DNA of 64,000 nt from JADLDB01 sp040752975. Lineage in GTDB: Bacteria > Myxococcota > Myxococcia > Myxococcales > Myxococcaceae. Below the pieces are notes generated by a model. The model did no database searches, was not told the origin of the DNA, and was given only the letters and a program-made list of their open reading frames with translations. The number at the start of each line of letters is the position of its first letter. Position 1 is the stretch's first letter. This document shows positions 18,073-26,995 of this stretch, one piece after another. The stretch is from assembly GCA_040752975.1 (NCBI GenBank), contig JBFMHF010000002.1:62001-126000 (forward strand). Reading direction: 5' to 3'. The translations under genes were made by a program, and so were the position numbers.

Positions 18073-19626
18073 TCAGGGCGTCGGCACCACCGGGAGCAGC
18101 GACTTGAGATCCGCGTCGGTGAAGTAGATGCCGGCGCCGACGAAGAAGTCGCGCCCGCTGATCAACCGGTTGGTGAGCGAGTCGCGGTTGGGCTGGTTGA
18201 GCGCGTCGTCGATGCCGATGTTGATGTAGATGTGCTCGAAGGGCGTGAAGCGCAGGGTCGCGCGCAGGCGCGGCAGGCGCAGCGCCTCGATGGAGAAGTT
18301 GAAGACGTCCACCTTGAGCGCGAACGCGTCCTCCAGCCACCGCGTGTAGTACGGGAACTTGATCGGCAGCGTGACGTCGGCGCCGAGGCCTCCCGTCGAC
18401 TCGATGATCCCGAAGCGCAGGGTGAGGAAGCTGTACCGCTTGGCGAACTGCGCGCTGAACTTCACCGTCTCCTTCGTCACGGTGTTCTTCTGCACCACCG
18501 GCTCGCCCGCCGCGGGCGGGTTCTGCTGCACGTAGACGGTCTCCACCGTGCCGCGGGGATCGTCGATCACCTCGATCAGGTAGTACTTGTCCGGCTTGGG
18601 GATGAGGCGCACCCCGAGGAACGTCTTCGCCGCGCCCTGGTTCACCAGGTAGTCGGCCTTGAGGCCCACCTCGAGCTGCAGGTTGGTGAGCCGCCCGGCG
18701 AAGTCCGCCACGTCCTCCACGGTGTCGGTCACCTTCTGCTGCAGCCGCTCGTCCTGCAGCAGCGCGCCGGCCGCGCCCTTCCCCTTCTTGATGTCCTCGG
18801 TGATCTGCTCGACGTTGGCCAGGGAGCGATCGAGCTTCGCCAGGGTCTCCTTGAGGGACGCCATCGTGCCCTGCACCTCGCCCTCGTTCTCGCCCACCAT
18901 CTTCTTCACGCTGGCCACGACGTCGCGCACGTCGGAGGAGATGGTGTCGATGTTCTGCACGATGTGCTGCACCGACGCCCGCTCGGACTCGGTCACCTTG
19001 CGGATGTCGCCGGACACGGCTTCCACGTTGGCGAGGATCTGATCGAGCCGCTCGGCGTTCTCGCGGACCGTCTTCTCCACGGCCTCGGTCAGCTTGACGA
19101 GGTTCTGCACGATGGACTCGATCGAGCCCTGTCCCTGCGCGCCGCCCAGCACCGCGCGGAGCGACCCCGTCACGGCCTCGATGTCCTTGGTGATGGTGGC
19201 CAGCGAGTTGAAGATCTGCTCCATGCCCTGGGCGTCGATCACCCGGGTGATCTCCCCCCCGTCCTTGAGCAGGGGCTGATCTTCGGTGCCCGGCGTGAGA
19301 TCGAGCATGTAGTCGCCCAGCAGTGACTCGGAGCGCTTGGTGAGCGTCGCGTTCTCGCGCACGCCCACGTCCCGGCGCAGCCGCATGTCCACCCGCGCCC
19401 GTGTGCCCTCGAGCGTGATCCCGACGATCTCTCCCACCGGGATGCCGGCGATCTGCACGCGGCTGCGCGCGCCGAGGCCCGACGCGTCGCGGAAGTACGC
19501 GTGCGCGCGAAGGGACTCGTCCTCCTTCATCCCGCCCTTCTTCACGAAGGTGAGGAAAAAGAAGAGGATCACCCCGGCAGCGATGACGAGGAGGCCCACC
19601 CGGAAGGGCGTGAGGATCTTCTTCAC
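18073..19626 (-). CDS. mlaD: MCE/MlaD-family substrate-binding protein
   Basis: About 517 residues from a GTG (VKKILTPFRVG); a TTG eight codons earlier is possible. One N-terminal membrane helix (GLLVIAAGVILFFFLTFV) is followed by the MCE domain (RAHAYFRDASGLGARSRVQIAGIPVGEIVGI). A long helical region, about residues 155-320, consists of pseudo-repeats such as LDQILANVEAVSGDIRKV and LDRSLANVEQITEDIKKG. The C-terminal part has beta character (YTRWLEDAFALKVDVFNFS), like an outer-membrane-facing module. The protein should bind lipid in the periplasm and work with the MlaE permease and MlaF ATPase. It is much longer than E. coli MlaD because of the helical and C-terminal extensions. Confidence 0.9.
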   Translation of the reverse strand: MKKILTPFRVGLLVIAAGVILFFFLTFVKKGGMKEDESLRAHAYFRDASGLGARSRVQIAGIPVGEIVGITLEGTRARVDMRLRRDVGVRENATLTKRSESLLGDYMLDLTPGTEDQPLLKDGGEITRVIDAQGMEQIFNSLATITKDIEAVTGSLRAVLGGAQGQGSIESIVQNLVKLTEAVEKTVRENAERLDQILANVEAVSGDIRKVTESERASVQHIVQNIDTISSDVRDVVASVKKMVGENEGEVQGTMASLKETLAKLDRSLANVEQITEDIKKGKGAAGALLQDERLQQKVTDTVEDVADFAGRLTNLQLEVGLKADYLVNQGAAKTFLGVRLIPKPDKYYLIEVIDDPRGTVETVYVQQNPPAAGEPVVQKNTVTKETVKFSAQFAKRYSFLTLRFGIIESTGGLGADVTLPIKFPYYTRWLEDAFALKVDVFNFSIEALRLPRLRATLRFTPFEHIYINIGIDDALNQPNRDSLTNRLISGRDFFVGAGIYFTDADLKSLLPVVPTP

Positions 19627-19668
19627 AGAGACTCGCGACTCTAGCCCCAATCCCCCGTCCCGCCAGTG

Positions 19669-20445
19669 TCAGTTCTTTCCGAACCAGGTCTGGAGGAAGA
19701 CCTTGACCGCCGGGTGCTCCGAGTGGCGGAGCTTCGACGGAGGTCCCTGGTCGACGATCACCCCCTGCGAGAGGAAGGCGATGTTGTCCGCCACCTTGAA
19801 GGCCGAGGCGATGTCATGGCTGATCACCACGCTGGTGACGCCGAGCTCGCGCTTCGCGTCGAGGATCATCTCGTCCACGTAGTCGGTGGTGATCGGATCC
19901 AGGCCGGTGGTGGGCTCGTCGTAGAGGACGATCTTCGGGTCGAGGACGATGGCGCGGGCGAGCCCCACGCGCTTGCGCATGCCGCCGGAGAGATCCGCGG
20001 GGAACTTCTCCTCGACGTCCTTGAGGCCCACGATGGCCAGCTTCTCCTTCACCAGCGCGCGCATCTCGTCTTCGCTGAGGTCCTTGCGGTGCTCGCGCAG
20101 CGGGAAGGACACGTTCTCGTACACGTTCATCGAGTCGAAGAGCGCGGCGGCCTGGAAGACCATGCCGAACTTGCGGCGGACCTGCTCGAGCGCCTCCGGG
20201 CCGAAGGGCACGATGTCCTCCCCGTCGACGATCACCTTCCCGGAGTCCGGCTTGAGCAGGCCGATCATGTGCTTCATCAGCACCGTCTTCCCGCTGCCGG
20301 ACCCGCCCAGGATGACCAGGGTGCTGCCGGGAGGCACCTCCACGTTGATCCCCGTCAGCACCCGGTGATCGCCGAAGGACTTGTGGAGATCGACGATCTG
20401 GATCATCGGCGGCGCGTTGGCCGCTGCTGGCGCGAGCTTCACCAT
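19669..20445 (-). CDS. mlaF: Mla-type ABC transporter ATPase
   Basis: A 258-residue ABC ATPase: Walker A GGSGSGKT (residues 47-54), Q-loop in FGMVFQAAALFDSM, signature LSGGMRKR, Walker B IVLYDEPTTGLD and H-loop VVISHDI. The FQAAALFDSM and LSGGMRKRVGLARAI sequences are typical of the MlaF/Ttg2A branch that drives lipid transport between inner and outer membrane. The start overlaps the mlaE stop by one base (TGATG), so ATPase and permease are coupled. An internal Met at residue 14 is an alternative start. Confidence 0.93.
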   Translation of the reverse strand: MVKLAPAAANAPPMIQIVDLHKSFGDHRVLTGINVEVPPGSTLVILGGSGSGKTVLMKHMIGLLKPDSGKVIVDGEDIVPFGPEALEQVRRKFGMVFQAAALFDSMNVYENVSFPLREHRKDLSEDEMRALVKEKLAIVGLKDVEEKFPADLSGGMRKRVGLARAIVLDPKIVLYDEPTTGLDPITTDYVDEMILDAKRELGVTSVVISHDIASAFKVADNIAFLSQGVIVDQGPPSKLRHSEHPAVKVFLQTWFGKN

Positions 20446-21263
20446 CAGTGGAGGATCACCCCCACGAAGTAGTCGAGGATGAAGATGCCCAGCGCCGACG
20501 CCACCATCGCGTCGGTGGTGGCCTTGCCCACGCCCTTCGCGCCGCCCGAGGCGTTGAAGCCCTTGAAGCACGCCACCAGCGCCACGAAGAGGCCGAACAC
20601 CGCGCCCTTGATCAGCCCCTCCGCGATGTCCTCGGCGTCGAGCCACTGCTGCGTGCGCGTGATGAAGGTGCCCGCCGACAGGCCCTTCACCGCCACCGCC
20701 ACGAAGTACCCGCCGGCCATGCCCACGATGTCGAAGATCATCACCAGCATCGGGACCATGATCAGCCCCGCCAGCACGCGCGGAACCAGCAGGTACTGGA
20801 TCGGGTTGACGGCCATCGTCTCCAGCGCGTCCACCTGCTCGGTGACGCGCATCGTGCCCAGCTCGGTGCACATGGCGCTGCCGGCCCGCATCGTCACCAT
20901 CAAGGCGGCGAAGACCGGCGCCAGCTCGCGGGTGATGGTGAGCGACACCGTGGGGCCTACGAGGCTCTCGGCGTTGAACATGTCGAAGGCCCGCCAGCTC
21001 TGGTGGGCGAACACCATGCCCGAGAAGACTCCGGTGAGCGCCACGATGAAGATCGACCCGACGCCCACGAAGTCCAGCTGCGCGAAGAGGTTCTGCACGC
21101 GAAACGGAGGGCGCACCGCCCAGCGCAGCACGTCGAAGAGGAGCGTGAAGAGGCCCCCCAGCTCCTCCACCACCCTGTAGATGCCCGCGCCGAGACCCTC
21201 GATCGCCGAGTAGATCGGTCCGGGCTGCGGGGGCGGGGGGGACGACTCGACGGGCGACGACAT
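20445..21263 (-). CDS. mlaE: Mla-type ABC transporter permease
   Basis: A 272-residue MlaE (DUF140) permease with about five to six hydrophobic segments and the family landmarks TRELAPVFAALMVTMRAGSA, ELGTMRVTEQVDALETM and RVLAGLIMVPML. The N-terminus is Ser/Pro-rich and varies in this family. It is the first gene of mlaE-mlaF-mlaD, an operon for phospholipid movement to or from the outer membrane. The 61-bp gap to the divergent zinc-ribbon gene should carry its promoter. Confidence 0.94.
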   Translation of the reverse strand: MSSPVESSPPPPQPGPIYSAIEGLGAGIYRVVEELGGLFTLLFDVLRWAVRPPFRVQNLFAQLDFVGVGSIFIVALTGVFSGMVFAHQSWRAFDMFNAESLVGPTVSLTITRELAPVFAALMVTMRAGSAMCTELGTMRVTEQVDALETMAVNPIQYLLVPRVLAGLIMVPMLVMIFDIVGMAGGYFVAVAVKGLSAGTFITRTQQWLDAEDIAEGLIKGAVFGLFVALVACFKGFNASGGAKGVGKATTDAMVASALGIFILDYFVGVILH

Positions 21264-21324
21264 GCGCGTGCGCCGGACTCTACGTCACTTCGCCCTTCGG
21301 ACAAGTCGTGCTAGCCCACCGAGC

Positions 21325-21888
21325 ATGAGCGCGATTCGGACCGGCGGAGAGATCGACGCCTTCTGCGGCAAGTGCGAGCTCAACCTCGCGCACACCATCA
21401 TCGCCATGGTGGGCCCGAAGGTGGTGAAGGTGAAGTGCAACACCTGCGGGAACGATCACCAGTACCGCGGCGAGCAGCCGCTGGTGAAGTCGCAGTCCTT
21501 CGCCAACCCGAAGAGGCGCGCGTCGTCGTCCGCGGCGCCGAAGCCCACGCGGACGCAGGTGTCGTGGGAAGACAAGTTCAAGGGGAAGGACCTCTCCCGG
21601 GCGAAGAAATACAGCGTGAAGGACACCTACGCGCTGGACGACGTGATCGATCACCCCACCTTCGGCCTGGGCCTGGTGGTGGGCGTGCGGCAGGACAAGG
21701 TCGACGTGTCCTTCAAGCAGGAAGAGAAGGTGCTCGTCCACGGCAAGGGAGGCCCGCCGGCCGCGCCGCTGCCCCACCCGCCGCATCGTCCGCCGCCGTC
21801 GGCTCCAGAAGATCACCGCCCGGTGAAGGAAGAGCCCGTCGACGCGCCCGCGCCACAGCCTCCTCCGGACGCGACGCCTCAGACCTAG
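21325..21888 (+). CDS. Zinc-ribbon protein with proline-rich tail
   Basis: A 187-residue protein. FCGKCELNLAHTIIAMVGPK followed by VKVKCNTCGNDHQYR forms a CxxC...CxxC zinc ribbon near the N-terminus. A basic linker leads to WEDKFKGKDLSRAKKYSVKD and DHPTFGLGLVVGVRQDKVDVSF, a small beta domain resembling the CarD/Tudor-like 'HPxFGxGxV' module seen in several myxobacterial proteins. The last 50 residues are Pro-rich. The two parts suggest a nucleic-acid or RNA polymerase interaction, but that is inference. Confidence 0.75.
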   Translation: MSAIRTGGEIDAFCGKCELNLAHTIIAMVGPKVVKVKCNTCGNDHQYRGEQPLVKSQSFANPKRRASSSAAPKPTRTQVSWEDKFKGKDLSRAKKYSVKDTYALDDVIDHPTFGLGLVVGVRQDKVDVSFKQEEKVLVHGKGGPPAAPLPHPPHRPPPSAPEDHRPVKEEPVDAPAPQPPPDATPQT

Positions 21889-21927
21889 ACCGGGCGACGG
21901 CTCGCACCTTGCGAGATACCTCGAACC

Positions 21928-22512
21928 ATGCGGGACCCGCACACCAGGGGCGCCACGTACGGGGAATTGAAGGCTCTGCCCGAGAACATGGTGGGGCAGA
22001 TCGTGGAAGGCGTGTTGATCGCCATGCCCCGTCCGGCGGTGGGCCACGCCTACGTGACCTCGAGCCTGGGAGTCGAGCTGGGAGGGCCGTTCGGACGCGG
22101 TCGCGGAGGCCCCGGAGGGTGGGGCTTCCTCGACAAGCCCGAACTTCACTTCGCCCGCAACGTGCCCGTCCCCGACATCGCCGCCTGGCGGCGCGAACGA
22201 ATGCCCGAACTGCCGTCCGCCGCCACCCCGTTCCTGACGCTCGCCCCCGATTGGGTGTGCGAGGTCCTCTCCCCCCGGACCGCATCGGTCGACCGGATCC
22301 AGAAGCGGCGGGTCTATGCGCGCGAGAAGGTCGGGCACTTGTGGATCATCGACCCCCTCGAGCGGGTGCTGACGGCCTACGCGCTTGACGGCGCTGACTT
22401 CCGCGAGCTCGGCACGTGGGGCGGGGACGAAGATCGCCTGGTGCGGGTCGCTCCGTTCGACGCGATCGAACTCGATCTCACGGCGCTCTGGGCGCCCCAA
22501 CCGCCTCCCTGA
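21928..22512 (+). CDS. Uma2-family (DUF820) protein
   Basis: A 194-residue PD-(D/E)XK-fold protein of the Uma2 type: TYGELKALPENMVGQIVEGVLIAMPRP, FLDKPELHF, VPVPDIAAWRRERMP, LAPDWVCEVLSP and DRIQKRRVYAREKVGHLWIIDP. The likely nuclease residues are Asp of PDIAAW and the Glu/Lys of EVLSP and QKRRVYA. This family is expanded in myxobacteria and cyanobacteria; most members have no known target. Its last 35 bp overlap the convergent pseudouridine synthase gene. Confidence 0.88.
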   Translation: MRDPHTRGATYGELKALPENMVGQIVEGVLIAMPRPAVGHAYVTSSLGVELGGPFGRGRGGPGGWGFLDKPELHFARNVPVPDIAAWRRERMPELPSAATPFLTLAPDWVCEVLSPRTASVDRIQKRRVYAREKVGHLWIIDPLERVLTAYALDGADFRELGTWGGDEDRLVRVAPFDAIELDLTALWAPQPPP

Positions 22513-23179
22513 GCAGCTCCACGCAGCGGCGGAGATCCTCTGGCAGCGGCGCGGTGACTGACAGTCCGAGCTCCGGAGCTTCGAGCGCCTCGGCGTGGAG
22601 CGGCGTGCGATCGAGCACCACCTCGTCGCCCGCCCCTCCCAGGTCCTTCGCGGTCAGAGGTGCCTTCCGCCCGTACTGGTGATCGAAGAGCAGCGGGTGC
22701 CCGGCTGACTTGAGGTGAACGCGGATCTGGTGCTGCCTGCCGGTGAGCGGCTCCGCTTCCACGAGGCTGGCCGCCGCGAAGAGCTCCCGTGGACGGACCA
22801 GAGTGCGTGAGGGCTTCCCTTTCTCTCCGGGGCGCACCGGTCGCATCTTCCCTTTTCGGGCCTCGGTGAGTTCGACGTCGAGGTCGAGCGCCGCTGCCAC
22901 CCTGCCCTCCACCAGCGCCACGTAGCGCTTCTTCACCGCGCCGCGCTCGAAGGCCTCGTTGGCCGCGCGGTGCGCCTCGGCGGTGGTGGCGAACACGAGC
23001 ACGCCGGACGTGTCGCGATCGATGCGGTGACAGACCCACACGCGCTCGCCGAGCTGCGCTGCGAGGAGATCGCGCGCGCACGGACCGCCCTCCTCCGCCC
23101 GCCCGGGGATCACCAGGAGCCCGGCCGGCTTGTCGACGGCCACCAGTCCGCCGGCGGTGGCGAGGACCCTCAGCTGCAC
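22478..23179 (-). CDS. RluA-family pseudouridine synthase
   Basis: A 233-residue RNA pseudouridine synthase. The catalytic motif HRIDRDTSG contains Asp54. VDKPAGLLVIPG, KRYVALVEG and GRQHQIRVHLKSAGHPLLFD are the usual RluA landmarks. There is no N-terminal S4 domain, so it is a short RluA/RluC-like form. The target base (rRNA or tRNA) cannot be read. It overlaps the convergent Uma2 gene and lies just downstream of the M16 pair. Confidence 0.9.
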   Translation of the reverse strand: MQLRVLATAGGLVAVDKPAGLLVIPGRAEEGGPCARDLLAAQLGERVWVCHRIDRDTSGVLVFATTAEAHRAANEAFERGAVKKRYVALVEGRVAAALDLDVELTEARKGKMRPVRPGEKGKPSRTLVRPRELFAAASLVEAEPLTGRQHQIRVHLKSAGHPLLFDHQYGRKAPLTAKDLGGAGDEVVLDRTPLHAEALEAPELGLSVTAPLPEDLRRCVELLREAVGAPRAP

Positions 23180-23182
23180 GCG

Positions 23183-24535
23183 CTACTCGAGATCCGTCGG
23201 GCGCAGCACGGTGATGGGCCCATACCGGCTGACGAGCGGCTTCAGGGCCTCGGCGTTTCCCACCAGCGCCAGGACGCGATCTCCGGTGAAGAGGTACTTC
23301 TGGGCCGCCTCCGCCGCCTGCCTCACCGTCACCTCGCTGATCCGCTCGCGGTAGCTGGCGATCCAGTCCTGAGGGAGACCGTAGTGCACGACGTCGGCGA
23401 TGGCCCCGGCCACCGCTTCGTTCGTCTCCAGCCGCCCGGGGTAGAGGCCGCAGATGTAGCGCTGCACCGTGGCGAGCTCCTTCGCCGAAGGCCCCTTCGC
23501 GCGCATCCGCTCGACCTCGGTCAGCGCCACGTCGATCAGCGTGTTGATGCTCTCGGTGCGGGTGAAGGACGAGACGGTGAAGCTGCCGCCCGCGCTCAGC
23601 ATGTCGAAGGCCGAGCCCGCCCCGTACGACAGGCCCCGCTTCACGCGGATCTCCGTCACCAGCCGCGAGGTGAACCCGCCGCCCAGGACCGCGTTCATCA
23701 CCACCAGCGGGAAGTGATCCGGATGGCCGCGCCTCACGCCCTTCGCGCCGATGCGAAGCTGCACCTGCGTCTGCTCGGGCTTGTCGACGATCACCACCTC
23801 GCCCGGCTTCTCGAGGCCGCTCCAGGCCGGCACCTCGGGGGCGAAGGGAGGGCCGCCGGCCCAGCCGCCCAGCGTGCGCTGGATCACCTCGGTGACACCT
23901 TCCACGTCCACGTCGCCCACCACGAAGAGGTGCGCCACCTTCGGCCCGAAGCGCTCGCGATGGAACGCCACCAACTGGGCGCGGGTGAGCCGTTCGACGT
24001 CGGCCTTCCCCCCGCTGGACTCGAACGCGTAGGGGTGGTGGCCCCACACGGCGCGGCTCAGCGCGCGATCGGCCAGCGTGCCGGGATCGTCCAGCTCGTT
24101 CGCCAGCTGCGCCAGGGTGCGCCGTCGAGCCAGCTCGACCTCCTGCTCAGGGAAATCCGGCTCGCGGACGATCTGGCCCAGGATGCCCAGCATCGCCTCG
24201 AGGTGCCTGGAAGGCGTGGACAGGGAGACGACCACGTTCTCCTCGTTGGCGTAGCCACCCAGGGCCGCGCCGACGAGATCCACGGCCTCGCTGATCTCGT
24301 CAGCCGACTTCCCTGCCGCGCCGCGACGCAGCAGGCGCGACGCGAAGTCCGCCACGCCGCGCTCGCCGGGGAGATCGAAGGCGCTGCCCGCGCGCACCAC
24401 CAGCCGCACCGCGACCAGCGGCAACGACGAGCGCTTCACCACGTGCAGCGTCAGCCCATTGTCCAGCACGCGCACCTCGTGTGGAGGCAGGTGCAGCGGC
24501 CGCAGCTTCATGCCTTCGGTCCGCTCGCGCCTCAC
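23183..24535 (-). CDS. M16-family peptidase homologue lacking the zinc motif
   Basis: About 450 residues. The fold is M16 (VRVLDNGLTLHVVKRSSLPL, GVTEVIQRTLGGWAGGP, GLSYGAGSAFDM), but where an active enzyme has HxxEH this protein reads GVADFASRLLRRG, so it cannot bind the zinc. It keeps the late substrate-binding residues of the C-terminal half, as inactive partners do. The GTG at 24535 has GGAG seven bases upstream and overlaps the stop of the active M16 gene (GTGA); an ATG at 24511 is the alternative. The pair probably forms one heterodimeric protease of the mitochondrial-processing-peptidase type. Confidence 0.9.
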   Translation of the reverse strand: MRRERTEGMKLRPLHLPPHEVRVLDNGLTLHVVKRSSLPLVAVRLVVRAGSAFDLPGERGVADFASRLLRRGAAGKSADEISEAVDLVGAALGGYANEENVVVSLSTPSRHLEAMLGILGQIVREPDFPEQEVELARRRTLAQLANELDDPGTLADRALSRAVWGHHPYAFESSGGKADVERLTRAQLVAFHRERFGPKVAHLFVVGDVDVEGVTEVIQRTLGGWAGGPPFAPEVPAWSGLEKPGEVVIVDKPEQTQVQLRIGAKGVRRGHPDHFPLVVMNAVLGGGFTSRLVTEIRVKRGLSYGAGSAFDMLSAGGSFTVSSFTRTESINTLIDVALTEVERMRAKGPSAKELATVQRYICGLYPGRLETNEAVAGAIADVVHYGLPQDWIASYRERISEVTVRQAAEAAQKYLFTGDRVLALVGNAEALKPLVSRYGPITVLRPTDLE

Positions 24536-25866
24536 GCCTGGGCTCCATTCGAGGGGACGAGCGTGACGACGGCGCGCCGCTCGGCCGAGAGGTACCTGGC
24601 CGCGGCGGCCCGCACCTGCTCGGCGGTGATCGCCTCGTAGCGGGAGACGAGCGCGAGGCCTTCCCGCCAGTGGCCCAGCATCAACTCGTAGGTGCCCAGC
24701 GCGTGCGCTCGGCCGTTGTTGGTGGCCAGCTCGCGCAGCAGGTGCGCCGAGAGGTTGTTCTTCGCCTTCTCCAGCTCGCGGGGGGTCAGCCCTTCCTTCG
24801 CCACCTTCTCCAGCTCCGCGTAGAGCGCGGCCTCGGTGCGCAGCGGCTCCGCGCCGGGCTTGAGCTCGAGCATGACGGTGAAGGCGCCCGGGTCCAGTCG
24901 CCACGTCCAGTCCACCGAGACCCCCACCGCCAGCTCCTGCTCGAAGACGAGCGACTTCGTGAGCCGGCTCGACTGCCCCACCGACAGCGCGTACTGCAGC
25001 ACGTCGAGGGTGAGGGTGTCGGGGTGCGTCGAGGCCGGGCCGCGCCAGGCGATCATCAACATCGGTGCCTGGGCCGGGTGGCGCACCTCCGCGCGGCGCT
25101 CGCCCTTCTGCTCGGGCTCCGAGTCCACCACCCGGGCAGGCGGCGGGCCCGGCTTGATCGTGCCGTAGTGCTTCTTCAGCAGCTTGAGCGCCTCGTTCGG
25201 CTCGAAGTCGCCGGACACGTAGATGATGGCGTTGTTGGGCGCATAGTAGGTGCGGAAGTACTCGAGGCAGTCCTCGCGGCGGATGTTCTCGATGTCCTTC
25301 ATCCAGCCGATGACCGGCCACCGGTACGGGTGCGCCTTCCACAGCAGCGTGGACAGCTCCTCGTCCACCATGCCGACGATCTCGTTGTCCACGCGCAGGC
25401 GCCGTTCCTCCATCACCACCTGGCGCTCGCTCTCCAGCATCTTCGGCGTCACCTGCAGGCTCTTCATGCGATCCGACTCGAGATCGATGACCGTCTCGAG
25501 CGCCTCGGCCATGAAGTCCTCGTAGTACACGGTGAGATCCGTGGAGGTGTAGGCGTTCGACGTGCCGCCGTTCGACTCCAGCACCCGGTCGAACTGGCCC
25601 GGGCCGTACTTCTTCGCGCCGTTGAACATCATGTGCTCGAAGAGGTGGCTGATGCCGGTGATCCCCGGCCGCTCGTTGCGCGAGCCGACCCGGAAGAACG
25701 TGTAGAAGCTGCAGGTGGGCACCTCGTGCGAGGGCAGCAGCCGCACGGTCAGCCCGTTGGGCAGCTTCGCCTCGATCACCGACTCGGCGATCGGCTGAAG
25801 CGCGGGGAGGATGGGAAAGGGGGGCGCCTTCGTGCGGACGGCGACGCTGGAAGCACGGCGGGGCAT
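24532..25866 (-). CDS. Active M16-family zinc peptidase
   Basis: A 444-residue M16 peptidase with the inverted zinc motif HLFEH (His74, Glu77, His78) and a downstream Glu in ESERQVVMEERRLR. The ATG at 25866 follows AAGGAG at a good distance. VRLLPSHEVPTCSFYTFFRVGS and NGGTSNAYTSTDLTVYYE are typical of bacterial processing peptidases. No clear signal peptide is visible, so its location (cytoplasm or periplasm) is open. It is coupled to its zinc-less partner downstream. Confidence 0.93.
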   Translation of the reverse strand: MPRRASSVAVRTKAPPFPILPALQPIAESVIEAKLPNGLTVRLLPSHEVPTCSFYTFFRVGSRNERPGITGISHLFEHMMFNGAKKYGPGQFDRVLESNGGTSNAYTSTDLTVYYEDFMAEALETVIDLESDRMKSLQVTPKMLESERQVVMEERRLRVDNEIVGMVDEELSTLLWKAHPYRWPVIGWMKDIENIRREDCLEYFRTYYAPNNAIIYVSGDFEPNEALKLLKKHYGTIKPGPPPARVVDSEPEQKGERRAEVRHPAQAPMLMIAWRGPASTHPDTLTLDVLQYALSVGQSSRLTKSLVFEQELAVGVSVDWTWRLDPGAFTVMLELKPGAEPLRTEAALYAELEKVAKEGLTPRELEKAKNNLSAHLLRELATNNGRAHALGTYELMLGHWREGLALVSRYEAITAEQVRAAAARYLSAERRAVVTLVPSNGAQA

Positions 25867-25942
25867 CAGGACTCCTTGCGGGGTGTACGGACAGGAGAAC
25901 GTACTCACGAGCCTCGCCGTTGGCCTGCGGAAATCGCAGGCG

Positions 25943-26995
25943 TCAACGCGGCGCGTGACGGTTGAGGAAGGCCAGCACCGGCGCCCACACCTCGTCGGCC
26001 GCGCGCTCGGCGATCACCAGGTCCATGTGGCCGTACTCGCCCTTCGCGCCGTTCGCGCGGGTGATCAGCAGCCACTCCTTCGGGCCACCCAGGGCACGGA
26101 AGCCGTCCTTCACGCCGGGCGCCAGCGCCACGCGATCCAGCCGCGCAGCCACCACCAGCACCGGCGTGGTGATGCCGGCCATGTCCCGCTTGAAGTCCAG
26201 TCGGCCGTCGAGTGACTGGAAGCGGCCCCCGTCCAGCATGGCGATGAGCTGCAAGGCCACCCCGCCCGCGACGTCGGCCGTGCCGTACGCCATGAGCCGT
26301 TGCCAGGACGCGGTGGTGCTGGACTGCGGGTTGTAGAAGAAGCGCTGGAAGGGTCCGTCGTCGACCATCGTCTGGAACGGCGCCGCCGCGTGCGCCCCCA
26401 GGGCGCTCGGGATCATCACGTCGGGGCTCACCACCTTCGGGGCGACAGACCGCAGCCACGTCTCCAGCCCCGTCCCCCAGTCGAGCCGTGTGGGAGAGCC
26501 GAGCGTGGCCACCGCGTTGAGCTCGCTCCCGCCCTGCGAGAGGTACGCGTACGCCACCAGCCCGCCCATCGAGTGCCCCACGTAGTCGACCGCCGGCGCC
26601 CCAGTCGCCGCGCGAACGTGGCGGATCACTGCCGGGAGATCGAAGCGCCAGAAGGAGTCGAAGGTGATCGGCGGTGGGCGACCCTTTTCGGCGTCGATGC
26701 CGTCGGAGTCGCCGGCGCCGCGCACCGACATGGTCCACGCTTCGCGGCCGTGGGCCGCCAGCCAGCGGGCCAGGGAATGGCGCTCGTCGAGATCCAGGTT
26801 CCGCGCGTTGGCGGAGATGCCGTGGCAGAGGATCACCGGGAGGCCGGTGGGCGGCCCCGTGGGGCGGTAGCGCGTGACGGAGATCTCCCAGCCGTCGTCC
26901 GTCTTCGCGCGGTGACTTTCCGCCTCGGGTGGGAGGGGGACGAAGCGCGTGGCAGCACAGGAGGACAGCAGCGCGCACACCATCGCGAGCCTCAT
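25943..26995 (-). CDS. Alpha/beta-hydrolase lipoprotein
   Basis: A 350-residue protein with a lipoprotein signal MRLAMVCALLSSC (Cys13). The alpha/beta-hydrolase core has LPVILCHGISANARNLD (oxyanion turn), the nucleophile elbow VGHSMGG with Ser142, and a late His in KGEYGHMDLVI. The layout is like bacterial homologues of lysosomal acid lipase and polyhydroxyalkanoate depolymerase-type esterases. Substrate is unknown; a lipid or polyester ester is plausible. It is the last gene of a coupled unit that starts with a pseudokinase, and it overlaps its upstream hydrolase homologue by 4 bp (ATGA). Confidence 0.85.
   Translation of the reverse strand: MRLAMVCALLSSCAATRFVPLPPEAESHRAKTDDGWEISVTRYRPTGPPTGLPVILCHGISANARNLDLDERHSLARWLAAHGREAWTMSVRGAGDSDGIDAEKGRPPPITFDSFWRFDLPAVIRHVRAATGAPAVDYVGHSMGGLVAYAYLSQGGSELNAVATLGSPTRLDWGTGLETWLRSVAPKVVSPDVMIPSALGAHAAAPFQTMVDDGPFQRFFYNPQSSTTASWQRLMAYGTADVAGGVALQLIAMLDGGRFQSLDGRLDFKRDMAGITTPVLVVAARLDRVALAPGVKDGFRALGGPKEWLLITRANGAKGEYGHMDLVIAERAADEVWAPVLAFLNRHAPR

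Noticed and set aside
18073..21263. Mycobacterial-type mce virulence operon
   Set aside because: One MCE protein with one ATPase and one permease is the Mla-type lipid transporter of Gram-negative bacteria, not a six-gene mce set.
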